A stretch of 13,406 bases of DNA from positions 1-13,406 of the forward strand of contig CALJKJ010000027.1 in assembly GCA_937973685.1 (NCBI GenBank). Reading direction: 5' to 3'. Position 1 is the first letter of the stretch; each line of letters begins with the position of its first letter. Positions 1 to 7,329 of the stretch are shown piece by piece. The DNA comes from an uncultured Flavobacteriales bacterium. GTDB lineage: Bacteria > Bacteroidota > Bacteroidia > Flavobacteriales_D > Crocinitomicaceae. The notes below the pieces were generated by a model, which worked only from the letters and a program-made list of their open reading frames with translations, did not search any database and was not told where the DNA came from. The position numbers and the translations under genes were made by a program.

Positions 1-175
1 TTGAAGATTGGAAGATTGAAGATTGGAAGATTGAAGATTGGAAGATTGAAGATTGGAAGATTGAAGATTGAAGATTGGAAGATTGGAAGATTAAAAATTC
101 GAAGATTACAAGATTGAAGATTACAAGATTGAAGATTACAAGATTTCAAGATTACAAGATTACAAGATAGAAGAT
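1..175. repeat. Purine-rich 15-bp tandem repeat array
   Basis: The first 60 bases are four exact copies of the 15-mer TTGAAGATTGGAAGA. The array then degrades and changes to a related 15-mer, GAAGATTACAAGATT, repeated about three times, before fading near 175. The core step is the 7-8-base word GAAGATT(G). The array reaches the left edge, so its full length is unknown. The unit is a multiple of three, so frames stay open (LKIGR or EDWKI pentapeptides), but nothing else supports a protein. It may be a low-complexity spacer, a slippage-prone array, or repeated binding sites for the adjacent ATPase or recombinase. The sequence does not decide between these. Confidence 0.9.
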
Positions 176-178
176 TTA

Positions 179-196
179 ATCCCGAAGTGTTGGGAT
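179..196. other. Short inverted repeat after the tandem array
   Basis: ATCCC at 179-183 pairs with GGGAT at 192-196 around an 8-base loop. CCCG at 181-184 could instead pair with CGGG at 203-206. It separates the tandem array from the leader of the ATPase gene. No U-tract follows, so it does not look like a standard terminator. Confidence 0.3.
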
Positions 197-236
197 GGAA
201 GCCGGGTTTTACTGTAAACATAACTATTGTTTTAAC

Positions 237-246
237 GTAGTACTAC
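237..246. promoter_or_regulatory. Perfect 10-bp palindrome just upstream of the ATPase gene
   Basis: GTAGTACTAC is a perfect palindrome ending 12 bases before the ATG at 259. Its position suits an operator or autoregulatory site, but a 10-bp palindrome can occur by chance and no regulator is identified. Confidence 0.25.
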
Positions 247-258
247 CAAAAAACAGGG

Positions 259-1788
259 ATGGAAGTATTGCGGAATCAACGGAGCCAGTTTCGGTTATTG
301 CAGGCGGCTCAGGACAGAATGGTCTTTAAAGGAGAAAATGGTAGCTACCACGTTTTGGGGGAATTGCCCATGAACTTTGCGCATTTGCGCATTTCTTTGG
401 TTTTTATTCCCAACAAAGAGGTTTACCGATACAGGTACGATCTCGATTTGTTGAACCAACTTGAAACGGATAAAATTACCCAACTATTGCGCAACAAATT
501 TCCAAGTTTGGATGCGGAAGCTTTCGCAACGGACTTGGATAGACTCGTTGAAGTGGTGGAAAAAAAACGGGAAGATATATACAACGCGCAATTCAAAGAT
601 GTTGTCCAAACTTCTCACTCGGTTACGAAAAATGAACGCTCCGCTGCAGCGCATTTTTTGAATGTACCACAGCTTCTCGATGAACTGGATAGGTGCTTGG
701 TCGCTTGCGGTATTGTGGGGGAACAACACAACCGCCTCTTGCTCTTTTTTGTTGCTATCTCTTTTAAAACGGATCAACCGCTGCATGCGCTGATTCAATC
801 GGGGTCCTCAACAGGCAAAAGCCATTTGCTCAAAGTAATTGAACGCTGCTTGCCTCCACCCTACGCGTTTCCTATCACACGCCTTTCGGATAAAGCGTTT
901 TACCACTTCAATAGCGCGGATGTAACAGGGAAATGTCTCTTTCTGAACGATCTCAGTGGTCTTGGTAAGGAAGCACTATTTGGCTTGCGCGAATTGCAAT
1001 CTGAACGAACGCTGATTCATGCGCTCCCACAAAAAAGCAATTACGGTGTGTTACAAACCAAAACGAAAGTCATTCGTAGCCACTTTTCAAGTATTGCTGC
1101 TACAACAGCAACGCAGGTCTATCTCGATAATAGCAACCGCTCTATCTTGCTGCATTTGGATGATTCTGAACAGCAAACACAACTCATTATTGCACGCCAA
1201 AACCAACTGTTTTCTGATACTTATACCCAACAATTAGCTGACGACACAACGCACTTCCTGCAAAATTGCATCTCGTTGTTGCAACCTTATAAAGTGGTGA
1301 ACCCCTTTGCTCCTGCCCTCATCTTACCCAGTAAGATTAATTACCGCAGGAGAACGAATTTTCAATTACTGAGCTTGATTCAAGTGATAACACTGTTTCA
1401 TCAAATGCAACGCGAAAAAAATGAGGCTGGTGCATTGATTGCAACAGCAAGTGATGTGAAAATTGCTATTGATTTGATTGTTCCTTCGTTGGTGATTAAT
1501 AGCGATGATTTGGATGCACAATCACGCGCTTTTTTAACGCAACTAAAAACTTTCTTGGCCGAACAACAACGCTCGGATTTTACACAACGTGACATACGCA
1601 TGTACGTGAAAAAAAGTAAAACAACGGTGTTTAAACTGCTGCAATCCTTGCTCACTTCTGAGTATATCTATGTCGTTCGTGGAACGAAGCAACGTGGTTT
1701 TTATTACGCTCTCAATGATGCAACGGAAGCTACAGACCAATTGGCCTTGAAAAGTGAGTTGTATGCCCTTATTGGGATGACTGTGTGA
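259..1788 (+). CDS. P-loop ATPase, primase/helicase-like mobile-element protein
   Basis: A 509-residue protein without signal peptide or membrane segments. Residues about 12-60 resemble the N-terminal region that precedes the ATPase in primase-like proteins of mobile elements (GSYHVLGELP, then LRISLVF). The NTPase core has a Walker A motif, SGSSTGKS (181-188), a Walker B-like strand, CLFLNDLSG (226-234), a conserved LRELQS segment (243-248), a sensor-like ATT (281-283) and a candidate arginine finger in NSNRS (291-295). Walker B carries N-D where many relatives have E-D. The C-terminus (about 441-487, QRDIRMYV..KTTVFKLLQSL) reads as a winged helix, so DNA binding is likely. No CHC2 zinc finger or Toprim domain is visible, so this is the ATPase half alone. 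The frame ends 134 bases before the likely start of the recombinase gene. I infer an ATPase acting with that recombinase or in element replication. Its base composition is more balanced than that of the toxin cassettes. Confidence 0.72.
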   Translation: MEVLRNQRSQFRLLQAAQDRMVFKGENGSYHVLGELPMNFAHLRISLVFIPNKEVYRYRYDLDLLNQLETDKITQLLRNKFPSLDAEAFATDLDRLVEVVEKKREDIYNAQFKDVVQTSHSVTKNERSAAAHFLNVPQLLDELDRCLVACGIVGEQHNRLLLFFVAISFKTDQPLHALIQSGSSTGKSHLLKVIERCLPPPYAFPITRLSDKAFYHFNSADVTGKCLFLNDLSGLGKEALFGLRELQSERTLIHALPQKSNYGVLQTKTKVIRSHFSSIAATTATQVYLDNSNRSILLHLDDSEQQTQLIIARQNQLFSDTYTQQLADDTTHFLQNCISLLQPYKVVNPFAPALILPSKINYRRRTNFQLLSLIQVITLFHQMQREKNEAGALIATASDVKIAIDLIVPSLVINSDDLDAQSRAFLTQLKTFLAEQQRSDFTQRDIRMYVKKSKTTVFKLLQSLLTSEYIYVVRGTKQRGFYYALNDATEATDQLALKSELYALIGMTV

Positions 1789-1804
1789 GGGTGTTGGGAA
1801 CACC

Positions 1805-1870
1805 AAAAGAACACAGAAAGAACACGAAAAGAACACAGAAAGAACACGAAAAGAACACAGAAAAAACAGC
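1805..1870. repeat. Short tandem repeat between ATPase and recombinase genes
   Basis: Three copies of a 22-bp unit made of two half-units, AAAAGAACACAG and AAAGAACACG; the third copy has a diverged second half. The array lies between the ATPase stop codon and the likely recombinase start. If translated from the GTG at 1785 it gives a Lys/Glu/Thr/Asn-rich tail unlike any recombinase N-terminus, so it is more likely untranslated. The unit is not a multiple of three, so slippage would shift that longer frame. Confidence 0.85.
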
Positions 1871-1922
1871 TAACTACACGATAAGGTGTGTTGGCACATT
1901 TATAAATAGAACTCTATTAACT

Positions 1923-2834
1923 ATGCAAACTTATTTTCATTTCAGGCAAACACATGACGTGTTTCAACATTTTACAAATGATCTTTCGGTAAAGAATTAC
2001 CAAACTGGACATGGGCAAATGTATCCTTCCTGCGTACGGGAATTTTTATATTATGTTGAGCAACGATTGGGTTATCAATTGGAACATATTACAGGAGAAT
2101 TTGTGAAAAATTACTGTGCGTATTTGGAAACCCGCCCAACTAAATTTGGAAGTGCCATGCGTTTGACCACTTATAATCACCACATGTTTGCGTTGCGGTT
2201 ATTTTTCCGATTTTGTGAGGAACATGCACTCATACCGCTCAGTATTACCCTTCCCTCCTACCAACGTGGTTTTATTGAAACTAGGGAAGCATTAACGATA
2301 TCAGAAATAGAAGCCTTGTTTGCAGCTTGTATCAATCAAAAAGAAAAAGCAGTTCTTGCTTTGTTGTATGGTTGTGGCTTGCGCAGAACAGAAGCTATTC
2401 GTTTGCGGATCAATGATTTCATGGCGCGTAAGGCATTTATTATGGTTGAAAAGGGGAAGAATTCAAAACGTAGGGAGGTTCCTTTACAAACGAACATAAA
2501 AAATATACTAGCTGATTATGTGTTTTATGAACGAGCAGAAATTGTAGCACGCACACGCAGTACCACAACAAATTTGCTTATCAATACGAGAGGCAAAGCT
2601 ATGTCTGGGGATTATATTTACGATTGTGTGAAGCAATTAGCCAAGCGCACAAATATGGGTGAACAATTTACACGGCGGGTAACGTTGCATGTGTTGCGGC
2701 ATTCTATTGCTACACATTTATCTGAAAATGGTGCGCCCATTGAATTTATAAAAGAATTTCTTGGACATTCCTCGATTGATACCTCACAAATTTATGCGCT
2801 TAAGAACAAGCAAACGATACGATTTGCACTTTAG
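1923..2834 (+). CDS. Tyrosine recombinase / phage-type integrase
   Basis: Site-specific recombinase of the XerC/XerD-like tyrosine family, 303 residues from the ATG at 1923. An N-terminal SAM-like core-binding domain spans about 15-105 and the catalytic domain about 120-300. The catalytic set looks complete: Arg154 in GCGLRRTEA, Lys in EKGKNSK (177-182), HVLRH (256-260), GHSS (281-284) and the nucleophile Tyr291 in SQIYAL. The frame stays open back to a GTG at 1785 that overlaps the ATPase stop by four bases (GTGA). The extra 46 residues would be encoded by the tandem repeat, and the core-binding domain begins after the later ATG, so I prefer 1923. It presumably mobilises the module it forms with the ATPase. 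XerC/D-like housekeeping dimer resolution is less likely in this setting. Confidence 0.88.
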   Translation: MQTYFHFRQTHDVFQHFTNDLSVKNYQTGHGQMYPSCVREFLYYVEQRLGYQLEHITGEFVKNYCAYLETRPTKFGSAMRLTTYNHHMFALRLFFRFCEEHALIPLSITLPSYQRGFIETREALTISEIEALFAACINQKEKAVLALLYGCGLRRTEAIRLRINDFMARKAFIMVEKGKNSKRREVPLQTNIKNILADYVFYERAEIVARTRSTTTNLLINTRGKAMSGDYIYDCVKQLAKRTNMGEQFTRRVTLHVLRHSIATHLSENGAPIEFIKEFLGHSSIDTSQIYALKNKQTIRFAL

Positions 2835-2912
2835 AATAATTACTAAAATCATTCGTATTTGTTCTAAAAATGTAGCCTATTGACAAAAAGCTAACTAAAA
2901 CTAATTATATTT

Positions 2913-3953
2913 ATGAGACAAATTTCAAACGAAACGAAGAATCATTGCATGCGACTCCCCTATTCATACGAGCTCACAACCCATGACCGCTATTTTTATC
3001 AGGGACAGGAAATGGACAATGAGGTGAAAGGTGAAGGAAATAGTGTGAATTTTAGCTTTAGAATGCACGATCCAAGACTGGGAAGGTTCTTTGCGATTGA
3101 TCCATTGACTAAAAAATACCCACATAATTCACCATATGCGTTTAGTGAAAATCGTGTTTTGGATGGTATTGAATTAGAAGGAGCTGAATTTTATTTTATA
3201 CACGGAACAGCAACTCCAGTCTCATTTATTTCTTCTTGGAATTATAAAAACCAAATGTCATTACCTAGAAAAAATTTCAGAAGTTTTTTTGAAGATTTCA
3301 ACACAAAAATAGGCGGTGGATTAACGAATGATAATGATAATTTTTCATGGTCTGGTAATAATTCTGATAAAGCAAGACATAGAGCAGCAAAAAAGCTTGC
3401 AAAAAAGATTAATAAAGATCGAGGTAATAATCCAAACAATCCAGAACCAATTGTCCTTGTAGGTCATAGTCATGGTGGAAATGTTTCGATTGAGGCTGCA
3501 AATATCCTCATAGAAAAATATAATGTTCCACCAGATAAAATTACAATTATTGCATTGAATACGCCAAGAGAATTTGATATTGAACTTAGACACAACCAGG
3601 TGAATTTAGCTGTTGTAAGCTCATATAGTGACTATGTGCAACGTGCAGGAAGTGATGCATTTCAGGCCGCAACAGGAATTGCGGCTATTTTTGGAGGAGT
3701 TTTAGGTGCTGTATTTGCAGGAAGTACTGTAAACGTTGATGTAGCAAAAGGAGATACATATATAAAATACGAAGATCAAAATGAAGGAATAGTAGAGAAT
3801 AATCATTCTGGATGGACTCTAAATAACATTGAGCAATGGCAAAAAATACTAATTGATAAATTATTTGAAACTACTACTACAGTAACAAAAGTTGAACAAA
3901 ATAATATTGAAATAGAAGTTAAAGCACCAATTGTTAAAAAAGGAAAAATATGA
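2913..3953 (+). CDS. Orphan RHS C-terminal tail with lipase-like toxin domain
   Basis: A 346-residue protein that starts inside the end of an RHS core. Residues 24-90 carry THDRYFYQG, EMDNEVKGEGNS, DPRLGRFFAIDPL and NSPYAFSENRVLDG; the upstream RHS barrel is absent. From about 92 the sequence becomes an alpha/beta-hydrolase. FIHGT (95-99) looks like an oxyanion strand. The nucleophile elbow is GHSHGG (184-189) with Ser186, and Asp240 (SSYSDYV) and His298 (NNHSGW) fit the rest of a triad. A hydrophobic stretch lies at 251-270. This is a polymorphic-toxin layout in which the lipase domain would attack membrane phospholipids of competing cells. The stop overlaps the next gene by ATGA, implying translational coupling. 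It is unclear whether this orphan is expressed or serves as a donor for recombination into a full RHS gene. Confidence 0.75.
   Translation: MRQISNETKNHCMRLPYSYELTTHDRYFYQGQEMDNEVKGEGNSVNFSFRMHDPRLGRFFAIDPLTKKYPHNSPYAFSENRVLDGIELEGAEFYFIHGTATPVSFISSWNYKNQMSLPRKNFRSFFEDFNTKIGGGLTNDNDNFSWSGNNSDKARHRAAKKLAKKINKDRGNNPNNPEPIVLVGHSHGGNVSIEAANILIEKYNVPPDKITIIALNTPREFDIELRHNQVNLAVVSSYSDYVQRAGSDAFQAATGIAAIFGGVLGAVFAGSTVNVDVAKGDTYIKYEDQNEGIVENNHSGWTLNNIEQWQKILIDKLFETTTTVTKVEQNNIEIEVKAPIVKKGKI
2978..3004 (+). repeat. 27-nt block identical in three orphan RHS genes
   Basis: This block encodes THDRYFYQG and is identical at 5327-5353 (+) and 10973-10999 (-). Identity between the copies at 5327 and 10973 extends much further, covering about the first 48 codons with few changes. 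Here it is limited to the 27 bases, because both sides diverge. It is a short homology shared by all three cassettes and could serve as a crossover point. It is absent from the RHS core at the right end of the window. Confidence 0.8.
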
Positions 3954-4579
3954 AAATAAATAATAATTGTTCAATTGTCTTCATTGTATTTGTTTTAAGT
4001 TTTTTGACTTCATGTGAAATGAAAGATGAAATGCTTGACATAAAAATTTATTCTTTATTTCCTAAACCAAAAGAATATTTTTTACAACCTATATCTTACA
4101 AGTGGGGAAGTGATACTGTGAATTTTGAAGTTAAAAAAGTTGATTTAATTGAAACAAGAAAAAATATTTTTTTTCCTAATTTCATTTATTTTCAAAACTT
4201 TTCTGTTGCATATAAATCAAGATTTTTTGATTTTGTATTAAATTTTCTCTTTTATAATTATGATGATACTAGTAAGCCAATTAGATTACAAGAAATAGAT
4301 TATAATATAATAAGTAAAAAATCAATGAATTTTTATATTGAATTATTTTCTTTACAAAACAATATTAAAATTGACAAAAGAATAAAATATTCTGATACTA
4401 TATATTATTCAAAAGATGGAGATTTAAAATATAAAATAGGATTAAATTCATTTCATAAAATTTTCATCTACAATAAAAAACAAAATCAATTTGACACAAT
4501 AAAATCATTTATTTTTAAAAATTGGCTTTTAACAAAAATTGAATTTAAAAACAGTCCACCATTTGAATTAATTCGTTAA
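3950..4579 (+). CDS. Lipoprotein, probable immunity protein to the lipase toxin
   Basis: A 209-residue protein with a lipoprotein signal peptide: short basic N-terminus, hydrophobic core at about 8-18 and lipobox FLTSC, so Cys22 is probably lipidated and the protein faces the periplasm. The rest is Phe/Tyr/Lys/Asn-rich with no domain I recognise. It overlaps the toxin gene by four bases and is followed three bases later by a homologue. The pair shares KEYFL.P near the start, spaced aromatic residues, and KNW near the C-terminus. Lipase effectors of other systems are often neutralised by periplasmic lipoproteins, sometimes duplicated, so immunity is the natural inference. The gene is very AT-rich, which suggests horizontal origin. 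Confidence 0.68.
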   Translation: MKINNNCSIVFIVFVLSFLTSCEMKDEMLDIKIYSLFPKPKEYFLQPISYKWGSDTVNFEVKKVDLIETRKNIFFPNFIYFQNFSVAYKSRFFDFVLNFLFYNYDDTSKPIRLQEIDYNIISKKSMNFYIELFSLQNNIKIDKRIKYSDTIYYSKDGDLKYKIGLNSFHKIFIYNKKQNQFDTIKSFIFKNWLLTKIEFKNSPPFELIR

Positions 4580-4582
4580 ATT

Positions 4583-5200
4583 ATGAAATTTATAATTTTA
4601 ATAATAATAGCCCAATTGTTTTTTGCATGTCAATTTAAAAAAGTAAATACATACACGTTTTATTTTGAAATGCTACCAATGGAAAAAGAGTATTTTCTTA
4701 GGCCGACTGAATATTATTTTAATGATAAAAAAGAAAATTTTAAGCTTTTTAAATTTGATTATAATGGAGGTGAAGAACAGCTGAGTATGTTTTACAATAC
4801 AATTTTTTCTAATAAATACTGGGATACATGTTTTTTTAAAACAATACATTCAAATGGAAAATTAGATTTGAGTTACTTGTTTGAATACAAAAGTAGTTTT
4901 ACACAATTAAACGATGATTATCTAGTAAAACGAACTGAAAAAATGTCGCCATTAGAGATCAAAATGAATTTTGGAGACATAAAGATTGATTTTAATAAGT
5001 CAAAGATAAATGATGAATTTCTAGTAAAAACAAAACGTAAAGACACTTTAATTTATTCCTTTAAAGGCATGTTAAAAACGAAAACTGATTTTTTTAGTAA
5101 AAACAAAAAAAATGATACAATTACTTCTGTAATAATTAAAAATTGGAAAATTAGTTTAATTTCTTTTCTTAATGGTAGTAAAATTAAAATATTGTACTAG
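4583..5200 (+). CDS. Lipoprotein, second (duplicated) probable immunity protein
   Basis: A 205-residue homologue of the preceding gene. It begins with a short signal peptide and lipobox (LFFAC, Cys16). Shared landmarks are KEYFLRP (against KEYFLQP upstream) and IIKNWKISLISF (against FKNWLLTKIEF) near the C-terminus, but overall identity is low, so the duplication is old or the copies have diverged under selection. It probably belongs to the operon starting at the lipase toxin. The repeated intergenic element begins 14 bases after its stop, marking the end of the cassette. One copy might protect against a related but different lipase toxin. Confidence 0.63.
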   Translation: MKFIILIIIAQLFFACQFKKVNTYTFYFEMLPMEKEYFLRPTEYYFNDKKENFKLFKFDYNGGEEQLSMFYNTIFSNKYWDTCFFKTIHSNGKLDLSYLFEYKSSFTQLNDDYLVKRTEKMSPLEIKMNFGDIKIDFNKSKINDEFLVKTKRKDTLIYSFKGMLKTKTDFFSKNKKNDTITSVIIKNWKISLISFLNGSKIKILY

Positions 5201-5213
5201 TGTTGGTTTGATA

Positions 5214-5297
5214 GGTAATGTTTTATTAGTGTTGATAGTACTAATTCATCAACAAAAGCATTCATTTAGAACAAGAATTTTAAAAAAGTAAAAACAT
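5214..5297 (+). repeat. Cassette-border repeat element, copy 1
   Basis: It begins GGTAATGTTTTATTAGTG, continues GTTGATAGTACT, then jumps to AATTCATCAACAAAAGCATT and runs into the start codon of the next RHS tail. Compared with copy 4 it lacks about 45 bases containing the inner palindrome, as if deleted between the two AGTACT words. It is the boundary between the lipase cassette and the next toxin cassette, and probably holds the promoter or leader of the following gene. Confidence 0.75.
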
Positions 5298-6236
5298 ATG
5301 TACAGCACCAATTCCAATTACTTCAAAACCCATGACCGCTATTTTTATCAGGGTTCTGAGATGGATAAGGAGGTAAAGGGTGACGGAAACAGCTACACCA
5401 CAACGTTTAGGCAACTTGACCCAAGATTAGGTAGATGGATGACGATAGACCCAGTAATTTATTCATGGCAAAGTCCTTATTGTTCTATGAATAACAATCC
5501 TTTATACTATAACGATATTTTAGGTTTGTACGGTTCAGAAAAAACAGCAAAAAGAAAACAAAGAAAAGCTGAAAGAAAATTTGGTGAAGATAAAGTAGGT
5601 GATGTTTATGATAGGAATAAAGGTAAAGAAGGAAAAAAACCAAATTACGGCTTTCAAGTTTTCGGAGAAGGAAAGGATGACAAGACTAGAGTGAGTTTAG
5701 ATTCTGATGGTGACCCAATAGCATCCGCTTATACACCAGATGCTGTAATTGATAATGACAAAGATTTAAGAAATTTTACTAATGTTGAAAAGAAAAAAAA
5801 TAAAAATAGTTCTTTTGAAAATATTAATAATGGATTAGGAATTGGATTGGGTGTTCAATCTGAACTATTAACATATTCTATAGCTCAAAATTACAAGACG
5901 GCTACAAATAATTATTCTTACAGTAAACTTAGCAAATCACAACAAACTTGGAGAGCTACTAATACACTAGGAAAAACAGGAACTAATCTTTTAAAAGTAA
6001 CAAAGGTATTAGGCGTAATTGGAGGAACCTATAGTATTGTTTCAAAATCAGCTGAAATATACGATAAAGGCGTTGAAAACATGACTGTTAGAGATGGTGC
6101 AGATTTAACAGTTGCTATAACAGGAACTGCTGCAGCTGTATTTATGTCCTCTAATCCTATAGGTTGGGGTATTGGTCTGGGTTGTTTGATCTATTCAGCA
6201 GGAACAATGATTTATGACGCATCAACAGAAAAATAA
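5298..6236 (+). CDS. Orphan RHS C-terminal tail with probable membrane-active toxin domain
   Basis: A 312-residue protein. Residues 1-75 are the end of an RHS core (KTHDRYFYQGSEMDKEVKG, then LDPRLGRWMTIDP and NNNPLYYND), almost identical at its start to the gene at 10090-11028. The remainder is different. Residues about 85-180 are highly charged and Lys-rich. From about 180 the sequence is Gly/Ala-rich and hydrophobic, with likely helices around 235-250 (LKVTKVLGVIGGTYSIVS) and 268-305 (DLTVAITGTAAAVFM, then GWGIGLGCLIYSAGTM). That pattern suits a pore-forming or membrane-inserting toxin, but no named family is recognised. The following gene encodes a multi-pass membrane protein, which fits an inner-membrane immunity protein as for pore-forming colicins. 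Toxin assignment is from architecture only. Confidence 0.66.
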   Translation: MYSTNSNYFKTHDRYFYQGSEMDKEVKGDGNSYTTTFRQLDPRLGRWMTIDPVIYSWQSPYCSMNNNPLYYNDILGLYGSEKTAKRKQRKAERKFGEDKVGDVYDRNKGKEGKKPNYGFQVFGEGKDDKTRVSLDSDGDPIASAYTPDAVIDNDKDLRNFTNVEKKKNKNSSFENINNGLGIGLGVQSELLTYSIAQNYKTATNNYSYSKLSKSQQTWRATNTLGKTGTNLLKVTKVLGVIGGTYSIVSKSAEIYDKGVENMTVRDGADLTVAITGTAAAVFMSSNPIGWGIGLGCLIYSAGTMIYDASTEK

Positions 6237-6237
6237 T

Positions 6238-6636
6238 ATGTATTACAAAATAATAGTAAGCTCGATTTATACTGCGCAAAATAATGGTGTAATGAGTGAT
6301 ATATGGAAAATAGCATCGAATTTTTACGTTGCTGTTGCAATTTCAGGAAATGTAATGATATTATATATATTATTAAACAATATGTTATTTCCACATTGCC
6401 TAGAATTTTTGAATATTAAAATAGTAACATCATTCAAGCACAATTTCACATTAAATTTGATAATATATACTTGGATTCCCTTCATGATATTAAATTATTT
6501 TTTAGTTTATAGAAAGAACAAATACAAACAATTGATAAAGGATTATAAGCTATTTTATAATAAAAAATTATTTGCTTTTTATTTTAGCATATCTATTTTA
6601 TTGCCTATCATATATGTTTTTATTCAAAAAAAATAA
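6238..6636 (+). CDS. Small multi-pass membrane protein, probable immunity partner
   Basis: A 132-residue protein from the ATG at 6238, one base after the toxin stop. An in-frame ATG at 6214 lies inside the toxin gene and would add eight polar residues, so the later start is preferred. Three hydrophobic segments are visible: about 30-52 (FYVAVAISGNVMILYILL), 73-90 (LNLIIYTWIPFMILNYFL) and 108-128 (AFYFSISILLPIIYVF), with basic loops between. No family is recognised. Its place directly after a toxin with Gly-rich hydrophobic helices suggests immunity in the inner membrane. The next copy of the border element starts 25 bases after its stop. Confidence 0.6.
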   Translation: MYYKIIVSSIYTAQNNGVMSDIWKIASNFYVAVAISGNVMILYILLNNMLFPHCLEFLNIKIVTSFKHNFTLNLIIYTWIPFMILNYFLVYRKNKYKQLIKDYKLFYNKKLFAFYFSISILLPIIYVFIQKK

Positions 6637-6661
6637 TAAATATCTCAGGTTAATTTAGAGA

Positions 6662-6765
6662 GTAATGTTTCAGTAGTGTTGAACTACTCATTGAAAATGA
6701 TATGATATTCATTTTCAATAAGCTGATTTTTATTTGAAATTGTTTATTTAGGGTGTTTAACTCTC
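6662..6765 (+). repeat. Cassette-border repeat element, copy 2 (terminal type)
   Basis: It starts GTAATGTTTCAGTAGTGTTGA, contains a 10-bp perfect inverted repeat (ATTGAAAATG at 6690-6699, CATTTTCAAT at 6710-6719), and ends GGGTGTTTAACTCTC (6751-6765). The order and spacing match copy 3 on the other strand, including the GGGTGTTTAAC(C/T)CTC end absent from copies 1 and 4. The 10-bp hairpin follows the immunity gene and could also act in transcription termination. From here to 6900 I see no gene; an A-tract lies near 6864-6873. Confidence 0.75.
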
Positions 6766-6900
6766 TATTGATTGGTGAATATATAAGATCAATTCAAAAT
6801 GTCTACCAACACTAAAATTGAGATGTATCACAAAACTTGTTATAAGCACTGAACCCGCGCTTTAAAAAAAAAATCTTATTAAAAGCTTTAGTTTTGTATT

Positions 6901-7323
6901 TTAAATTGATTGTCTCCTAATTGCTGCAACAATTGAACTTGTTTGCCAATTAACGATTTCATTTGCAGCTTCTTGTACTACTTTTGGCATATTTTTCTGT
7001 CCCCAAGGATAAATAGCAATAATAGGCTTGTTATAATACTGTGCAAGTTTAATTTCTTTTAGAATCCAATCACTGTATGCGGAATACATACCTCCAAGGA
7101 TTAAAACACAATTAACTGGTTTTACTTGTTTGTCTAAAAGTTCAGTCAATTTTGTCTTTCCAATAGGTGTATTAGGGTCTATTAATGGGTCATGGACAGG
7201 GACACTATAGTTTCTCCAATTAAATAAAAATGCTTCTTTAAGCATTTTTTCAAGACGATAATAATCGTCATTATATTTCCATGCATGACTTATAAATAAG
7301 TCGTAAGTTTTTAATTGTGGCAT
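6901..7323 (-). CDS. ThsB/DUF1863-type TIR-like protein
   Basis: A 140-residue single-domain protein with the hallmarks of the TIR-like family of Thoeris ThsB sensors. YDLFISHAWKYNDDYYRL (7-24) is the first strand and helix, NYSVPVHDPL (38-47) follows, then PVNCVLILGGMYSAYSDW (69-86), the helix with Glu90 (KEIKLA) where TIR enzymes carry the catalytic Glu, and KPIIAIYPWG (99-108). In Thoeris, ThsB senses phage and makes a nucleotide signal from NAD+. The upstream gene, six bases away on the same strand, encodes a two-TM protein and is the natural effector. No ThsA (SIR2-SLOG or Macro-TM) is in the window, so this is a Thoeris-like pair rather than the classic system. Defence function is inferred from family and partner. 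Confidence 0.82.
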   Translation of the reverse strand: MPQLKTYDLFISHAWKYNDDYYRLEKMLKEAFLFNWRNYSVPVHDPLIDPNTPIGKTKLTELLDKQVKPVNCVLILGGMYSAYSDWILKEIKLAQYYNKPIIAIYPWGQKNMPKVVQEAANEIVNWQTSSIVAAIRRQSI

Positions 7324-7329
7324 AACTAT

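Larger units (their letters stand above)
259..2834 (+). mobile_element. Putative ATPase-recombinase mobile module
   Basis: A primase/helicase-like ATPase and a complete tyrosine recombinase lie in the same direction with no gene between them, a pairing known from integrative elements that lack a DDE transposase. I found no clear terminal inverted repeats, direct target duplications or attachment site at either side, so the ends are unknown. The limits given are only the two genes. Module identity is inferred from gene content. Confidence 0.45.

Noticed and set aside
1..175. CRISPR array or coding region in the tandem repeats
   Set aside because: There are no unique spacers between repeats and no cas genes nearby. 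The open frames arise only because the unit length is a multiple of three.
259..1788. Full DNA primase (CHC2/Toprim type)
   Set aside because: Only the NTPase core and winged-helix-like end are visible. No zinc-finger cysteines or Toprim motifs were found.
1785..1922. N-terminal extension of the tyrosine recombinase from a GTG overlapping the ATPase stop
   Set aside because: The 46 extra residues are mostly translated tandem repeat and do not resemble a recombinase N-terminus. ATG at 1923 precedes the core-binding domain.
6214..6237. Upstream ATG for the membrane immunity gene
   Set aside because: It lies inside the toxin gene and adds only eight polar residues before the ATG at 6238, which follows the toxin stop by one base.
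6851..6900. Intrinsic terminator after the TIR-like gene
   Set aside because: There is a T-tract on the minus strand and an AAAGCTTT palindrome, but the stem is short and A/T only, so I could not support it as a terminator.
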